From: Candidatus Nomurabacteria bacterium | Lineage (GTDB): Bacteria > Patescibacteriota > Minisyncoccia > Phycocordibacterales > UBA9973 | Assembly: GCA_023267315.1 (NCBI GenBank) | Contig: JAHFNN010000013.1 | Coordinates: forward strand, 1-15,772 | Reading direction: 5' to 3' | Length of the DNA: 15,772 nucleotides | Shown here: piece after piece, positions 13,283 to 15,772 of the stretch | Position numbering within the stretch: position 1 is the first letter of the stretch | How the letters are laid out: the number at the start of each line of letters is the position of its first letter | Position numbers and translations under genes: made by a program | The notes under the pieces: generated by a model | Seen by the model: only the letters and a program-made list of their open reading frames with translations | Database searches by the model: none | What the model was told of the DNA's origin: nothing

Positions 13283-13762
13283 ATGGAAAAAAATAAACTT
13301 GTTTCGTCAATTATTATTGTTTTAATTTTTATCGCAATTATCGTTATTGCTTGGCCATATATGTCAAAAAAGCCAGCAGCAACAAATACTGCAACTAACA
13401 CTATGGAAACACAAACATTACCTGATGGGCTTAAAATTACAATACTTACTCCCGGCTCTGGTGTCGCGGCAAAAATGGGTGATACTGTTTCTGTGAATTA
13501 TACCGGTATGCTTGAAGATGGTAAGGTATTTGATTCAAATGTTGATCCAAAATTTGGACACGTACAGCCATTTGATGTTGAAAATCTTGGTCAGGCAATG
13601 GTCATCAAAGGATGGAATGAAGGTCTTATCGGTATGCAGGTAGGAGAGAAGCGCCGACTCTATATTCCAGCTGAGTTAGGATATGGTGCACGAGGTGCTG
13701 GTGCAGCTATTCCTCCAAATGCGAATTTGGTCTTTGAAGTAGAAGTATTGAAGATCAACTAA
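13283..13762 (+). CDS. membrane-anchored FKBP-type peptidyl-prolyl isomerase
   Basis: The protein catalyses cis-trans isomerisation of Xaa-Pro bonds, probably in exported proteins. Residues 6-24 are an N-terminal membrane anchor, 28-45 a Thr/Asn/Ala-rich linker, and 47-159 one complete FKBP domain. Visible active-site residues are Tyr73 (Val-Asn-Tyr-Thr-Gly), Phe83-Asp84, Val107-Ile108, Trp111 and Tyr134 in Gly-Tyr-Gly. The domain ends with the family-typical Leu-Val-Phe-Glu-Val-Glu-Val-Leu. Length is 159 residues. No terminator is seen in the 75 nt before the SIMPL gene, so co-transcription is possible. Confidence 0.95.
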   Translation: MEKNKLVSSIIIVLIFIAIIVIAWPYMSKKPAATNTATNTMETQTLPDGLKITILTPGSGVAAKMGDTVSVNYTGMLEDGKVFDSNVDPKFGHVQPFDVENLGQAMVIKGWNEGLIGMQVGEKRRLYIPAELGYGARGAGAAIPPNANLVFEVEVLKIN

Positions 13763-13837
13763 CAAATCTTTGTAATAAACGAGCGGAGTCTACGTCTTAA
13801 CTCGTGTCTCTCAATTAATAATAATTATATATTTGTT

Positions 13838-14635
13838 ATGAATACTGATACAAATCTATTCAACAATACACGAGTAACTAAACTCATTGCATTGTTTATT
13901 ATCATCGTGTCGCTCTACTTTCTTGCGAAGTTCATCAATGAAGTAAAGCAAGGTCAATATATTGGTGCAGGAGTAGCTGCTTCGAATACTATCCAAGTTA
14001 CTGGAACAGGGGATGTATTTGCGATACCTAATATTGCAAACATAACAGTGACAGTCACTGCAGACGGTAAGACAGTGAAGGAAGCACAAGATAGTGCTAC
14101 GACTAAGAATAATCAGAGCATGGATATCCTGAAGAGTAATGGTGTCGATACTAAAGATATTCAGACGGTCGGATACAATTCATCTCCGAAATATGAAACA
14201 AACTCTACTGTGTGTACTCAATATGGTTGCCCTCCATCACAATCAAAGATTGTAGGGTATACAGTAACCCAAACAAACAGTGTTAAGGTTCGCGACACTA
14301 ATGCTGTTGGAAAAATTCTCGCAGATTTGGGTAATGTGTCTGGAGTCCAGGTTTCAGGTCCTGACTTTACGATCGATAATGACACTGCAGTCAAAGCGGA
14401 AGCTCGTACTAAGGCAATTGATGATGCAAAGGCGAAGGCAGATGAGCTTGCGAAAGAGCTTGGGGTCCATTTGGTCCGTATTGTTGCGTTCAGTGAATCT
14501 GGTAACTATCCAATCTATTATGCAAAGACAATGTCAGCAATGGATAGTGCTGGTGCAGCTGCGCCAACACCAGAGATCTCCGCTGGTCAAAATAAGATAA
14601 GTTCAAACGTTACAATTACATACGAAATAAGGTAG
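13838..14635 (+). CDS. SIMPL (DUF541/YggE-like) domain protein, membrane-anchored
   Basis: The 265-residue protein has an N-terminal membrane helix (about 14-32) and an external SIMPL domain from residue 51 to the end. The domain opens with Ile-Gln-Val-Thr-Gly-Thr-Gly and has Ala-Asn-Ile-Thr-Val-Thr-Val, Asp-Ile-Gln-Thr-Val-Gly-Tyr and Gly-Tyr-Thr-Val-Thr-Gln. An Ala/Lys/Asp helix (Ala-Lys-Ala-Lys-Ala-Asp-Glu-Leu-Ala) follows. YggE-type proteins are linked to oxidative-stress tolerance, and SIMPL proteins to forming large external assemblies; the biochemical role is unsettled. Two cysteines five residues apart (Cys-Thr-Gln-Tyr-Gly-Cys, about residues 126-131) form an insert that may carry a disulfide. 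A -10-like TATATA lies at 13826-13831, 6 nt before the ATG, without a good -35. Confidence 0.88.
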   Translation: MNTDTNLFNNTRVTKLIALFIIIVSLYFLAKFINEVKQGQYIGAGVAASNTIQVTGTGDVFAIPNIANITVTVTADGKTVKEAQDSATTKNNQSMDILKSNGVDTKDIQTVGYNSSPKYETNSTVCTQYGCPPSQSKIVGYTVTQTNSVKVRDTNAVGKILADLGNVSGVQVSGPDFTIDNDTAVKAEARTKAIDDAKAKADELAKELGVHLVRIVAFSESGNYPIYYAKTMSAMDSAGAAAPTPEISAGQNKISSNVTITYEIR

Positions 14636-14644
14636 CTCGGTCTA

Positions 14645-14680
14645 AAATGCCCCATCCCGCCTAAGCGGGATGGGGCATTT
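14645..14680 (+). terminator. Rho-independent terminator after SIMPL gene
   Basis: A 16-bp perfect stem (14645-14660 with 14665-14680) has loop CTAA and an AAATGCCCC/GGGGCATTT arm. The T run is short (TTT), but the stem is very stable. It lies 9 nt after the stop codon. Confidence 0.88.
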
Positions 14681-14684
14681 GACT

Positions 14685-14714
14685 TTGGGCAACTCTTAAG
14701 GTAGGCTATATACA
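14685..14714 (+). promoter_or_regulatory. promoter of secE-nusG
   Basis: TTGGGC (14685-14690), then TATATA (14707-14712, 16-nt spacer) or TATACA (14709-14714, 18-nt spacer). Transcription would begin near 14720. A second candidate -10, TAGAAT (14745-14750), lies 6 nt before the secE ATG and would give a leaderless mRNA. Confidence 0.5.
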
Positions 14715-14716
14715 TG

Positions 14717-14736
14717 ACACCCCCGGGGTGTTTTTT
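14717..14736 (+). terminator. hairpin plus T run inside the secE leader
   Basis: ACACCC (14717-14722) pairs with GGGTGT (14726-14731) around a 3-nt loop, and the T run extends to 14736. It has the shape of an intrinsic terminator but lies between the likely secE promoter and the gene. A strong terminator for the upstream gene already exists at 14645-14680. It may be an attenuator, a second terminator or a 5' stabilising hairpin. Confidence 0.45.
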
Positions 14737-14756
14737 ACTAGGAGTAGAATATTATT

Positions 14757-14936
14757 ATGTCCAAAATCACCAACTATTTTAAAGAAACAAGAGCTGAATT
14801 GAAGCATGTCGTCTGGCCAACCAGAATGCAGACCATCGCGTTCACCATTATTGTTATTATTGTGTCTGGAGTCATTGCTTATTTCTTAGGTCTATTCGAC
14901 TTGATTTTCAAGCTTCTACTCCAAAAAATTATCTAA
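14757..14936 (+). CDS. secE: protein translocase subunit SecE
   Basis: This is the small essential partner of SecY in the SecYEG translocon. The 59-residue protein has the short single-helix form. An amphipathic N-terminal helix carries Tyr-Phe-Lys-Glu-Thr-Arg-Ala-Glu-Leu-Lys-His-Val-Val-Trp-Pro-Thr-Arg (7-23), the family signature. One membrane helix (about 27-46) and a short hydrophobic tail follow. AGGAG lies 12 nt upstream of the ATG, farther than usual for a Shine-Dalgarno. nusG starts 18 nt after the stop, the conserved secE-nusG order. Confidence 0.96.
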   Translation: MSKITNYFKETRAELKHVVWPTRMQTIAFTIIVIIVSGVIAYFLGLFDLIFKLLLQKII

Positions 14937-14954
14937 TTAATTCACTCACATTCT

Positions 14955-15500
14955 ATGTCTAAACAAGAACTAAAGGGCGAACGAAATTGGTATGCGATTC
15001 ACACCTATGCCGGATACGAAAATGCGGTGATGCGCAATTTGCGTCAGCGTATTGATTCACTTGGTATGAACGACAAAATTTTTAATGTTATCGTTCCAAC
15101 TGAAAAGAAAATCAAAATCAAGGGCGGTAAGCGCGCGGAAGTTGAAGAAAAAGTCTATCCAGGGTATGTCCTCGTAGACATGGTGGTGACTGATGACTCA
15201 TGGTACGTTGTGCGTAATACACCGCGTGTGACAGGATTCGTTGGGGCAGGGGTAAACCCAGTGCCACTTGATAAGTCTGAAGTTGATATGCTCTTTTCTA
15301 AAATGGATGGCGCAACAGCGAAACATAAGATTGATCTCGCGATTGGTGAGACGATTCTTATTGCTGATGGTCCGTTTAAGGAACTTGAAGGAAAAGTATC
15401 TGAGATTGATCAAGAACGCGGAAAGGTTAAAGTACTTGTATCAATGTTCGGTCGCGAAACTCCAGTAGAACTCGACTTCTTGCAGGTAAAGAAGCTCTAG
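14955..15500 (+). CDS. nusG: transcription termination/antitermination factor NusG
   Basis: NusG binds RNA polymerase and modulates pausing, Rho action and coupling to the ribosome. The 181 residues contain an NGN domain (about 10-115), with Asn-Trp-Tyr-Ala-Ile-His-Thr-Tyr-Ala-Gly-Tyr-Glu at the start, Val-Tyr-Pro-Gly-Tyr-Val-Leu-Val in the middle and Val-Thr-Gly-Phe-Val-Gly near its end. A KOW domain (about 129-181) follows, with Ile-Ala-Asp-Gly-Pro-Phe-Lys at its turn. Length is typical. There is no Shine-Dalgarno. rplK follows with its own promoter in the 87-nt gap. Confidence 0.97.
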   Translation: MSKQELKGERNWYAIHTYAGYENAVMRNLRQRIDSLGMNDKIFNVIVPTEKKIKIKGGKRAEVEEKVYPGYVLVDMVVTDDSWYVVRNTPRVTGFVGAGVNPVPLDKSEVDMLFSKMDGATAKHKIDLAIGETILIADGPFKELEGKVSEIDQERGKVKVLVSMFGRETPVELDFLQVKKL

Positions 15501-15529
15501 TTGTCTAGATAGGAACTTTGTGGTACAGT
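15501..15529 (+). promoter_or_regulatory. promoter of rplK
   Basis: TTGTCT (15501-15506), then a 17-nt spacer ending in TGG, then TACAGT (15524-15529). It begins right after the nusG stop and would give a leader of about 52 nt before the rplK ATG at 15588. Confidence 0.7.
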
Positions 15530-15535
15530 AGCACC

Positions 15536-15587
15536 GTTATGGTTTTTGGCTTCTACGAGAACCTGACGTTTTAATTCAAATATATTT
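15536..15587 (+). promoter_or_regulatory. rplK 5' leader, possible L1 control site
   Basis: This is among the longest untranslated leaders predicted in the window. GGTTT (15541-15545) can pair with GAACC (15559-15563), including one G-T pair, and TGACG follows. In many bacteria ribosomal protein L1 binds the rplK leader to repress rplKA, so such a site is expected here. The fold drawn is weak. Confidence 0.25.
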
Positions 15588-15772
15588 ATGGCTAAAAAAA
15601 TAATCAAAAAAGTAAAGCTTCGCGCTCCGGCAGGGAAGGCTACTCCAGCCCCACCTTTAGGACCAACACTCGGTCAAGCTGGCGTGAACATCGGAGATTT
15701 CGTTACTAAATTCAATGCAGCAACTCAGAAGATGATTGGAGATACTGTGGGTGTAGCGCTCACCGTGTACGA
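15588..15772 (+). CDS. rplK: 50S ribosomal protein L11 (5' part)
   Basis: The gene runs off the window after 61 codons. The N-terminal domain is clear: Ala-Lys-Lys then Leu-Arg-Ala-Pro-Ala-Gly-Lys-Ala-Thr-Pro-Ala-Pro-Pro-Leu-Gly-Pro (11-26), Leu-Gly-Gln-Ala-Gly-Val-Asn-Ile (28-35) and Phe-Val-Thr-Lys-Phe-Asn (38-43). L11 binds 23S rRNA at the GTPase centre. The prolines in the Pro-Pro-Leu-Gly-Pro turn are those contacted by release factors and thiostrepton. Its position after secE-nusG is the common bacterial order, and rplA would be expected next. Confidence 0.97.
   Translation, partial: MAKKIIKKVKLRAPAGKATPAPPLGPTLGQAGVNIGDFVTKFNAATQKMIGDTVGVALTVY

Noticed and set aside
1..15772. Alternative genetic code with TGA as Gly or Trp
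   Set aside because: Trp is always TGG, Gly positions in conserved motifs are normal codons, and no gene contains an internal TGA. Only stop-codon avoidance is seen.

Overview
The window looks like a chromosomal segment of a Candidate Phyla Radiation (Patescibacteria) bacterium, most likely of the Parcubacteria group. This placement is inferred from gene style; there is no marker phylogeny behind it. The supports are compact genes, almost no Shine-Dalgarno sequences, many start codons lying 5-7 nt behind a -10 box (leaderless mRNAs), a pilin-type Cys module of the Parcubacterial kind, a TruB with the divergent 'GETPLE' N-terminus, and a membrane protein whose N-terminal helical module is typical of these genomes. 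The genetic code is standard as far as visible: all Trp codons are TGG and no frame needs TGA. However, none of the 19 complete stop codons is TGA (14 TAA, 5 TAG).

Layout. 1-380: the 3' end of a pterin-4a-carbinolamine dehydratase gene, a hairpin, tRNA-His(GTG) and a strong terminator. 419-2264: a dCTP deaminase/dUTPase-fold protein, then the methionine sulfoxide reductase pair msrA-msrB. 2298-3326 (minus): an AI-2E/PerM-family permease sharing a bidirectional terminator with msrB. 3511-4579: dsbB-dsbA, an envelope disulfide-forming pair. 4694-6253: a secreted, very Cys-rich protein whose C-terminal half is in the style of Bacteroidota type IX secretion substrates, which is the most unexpected gene here. 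6312-8591 (minus): a 759-residue membrane-anchored protein ending in two tandem four-cysteine pilin-type modules. 8717-10211: a small secreted helical protein, a minimal two-helix K+ channel and an HD-domain hydrolase. 10279-11295: murB, converging on truB (minus), which is the second gene of an operon with a membrane metallophosphoesterase. 13283-14635: a membrane-anchored FKBP prolyl isomerase and a SIMPL (DUF541) protein. 14757 to the end: secE, nusG and the start of rplK, the usual export/transcription/ribosome cluster.

How the genes fit together. Much of the middle concerns proteins outside the membrane. DsbB-DsbA forms disulfides, MsrA/MsrB repairs oxidised methionine, and FKBP isomerises proline bonds in exported proteins. 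Two large exported proteins, one with 22 Cys and one with 8 Cys in its pilin modules, are plausible DsbA clients. The rest is housekeeping: cell wall (MurB), tRNA modification (TruB), secretion (SecE), transcription (NusG), ribosome (L11) and tRNA-His.

Transcription signals are unusually readable. There are perfect-stem terminators after the tRNA, msrB, dsbA, the Cys-rich gene and the SIMPL gene, and good -10 boxes before most units. No gene-free stretch exceeds 300 bp.
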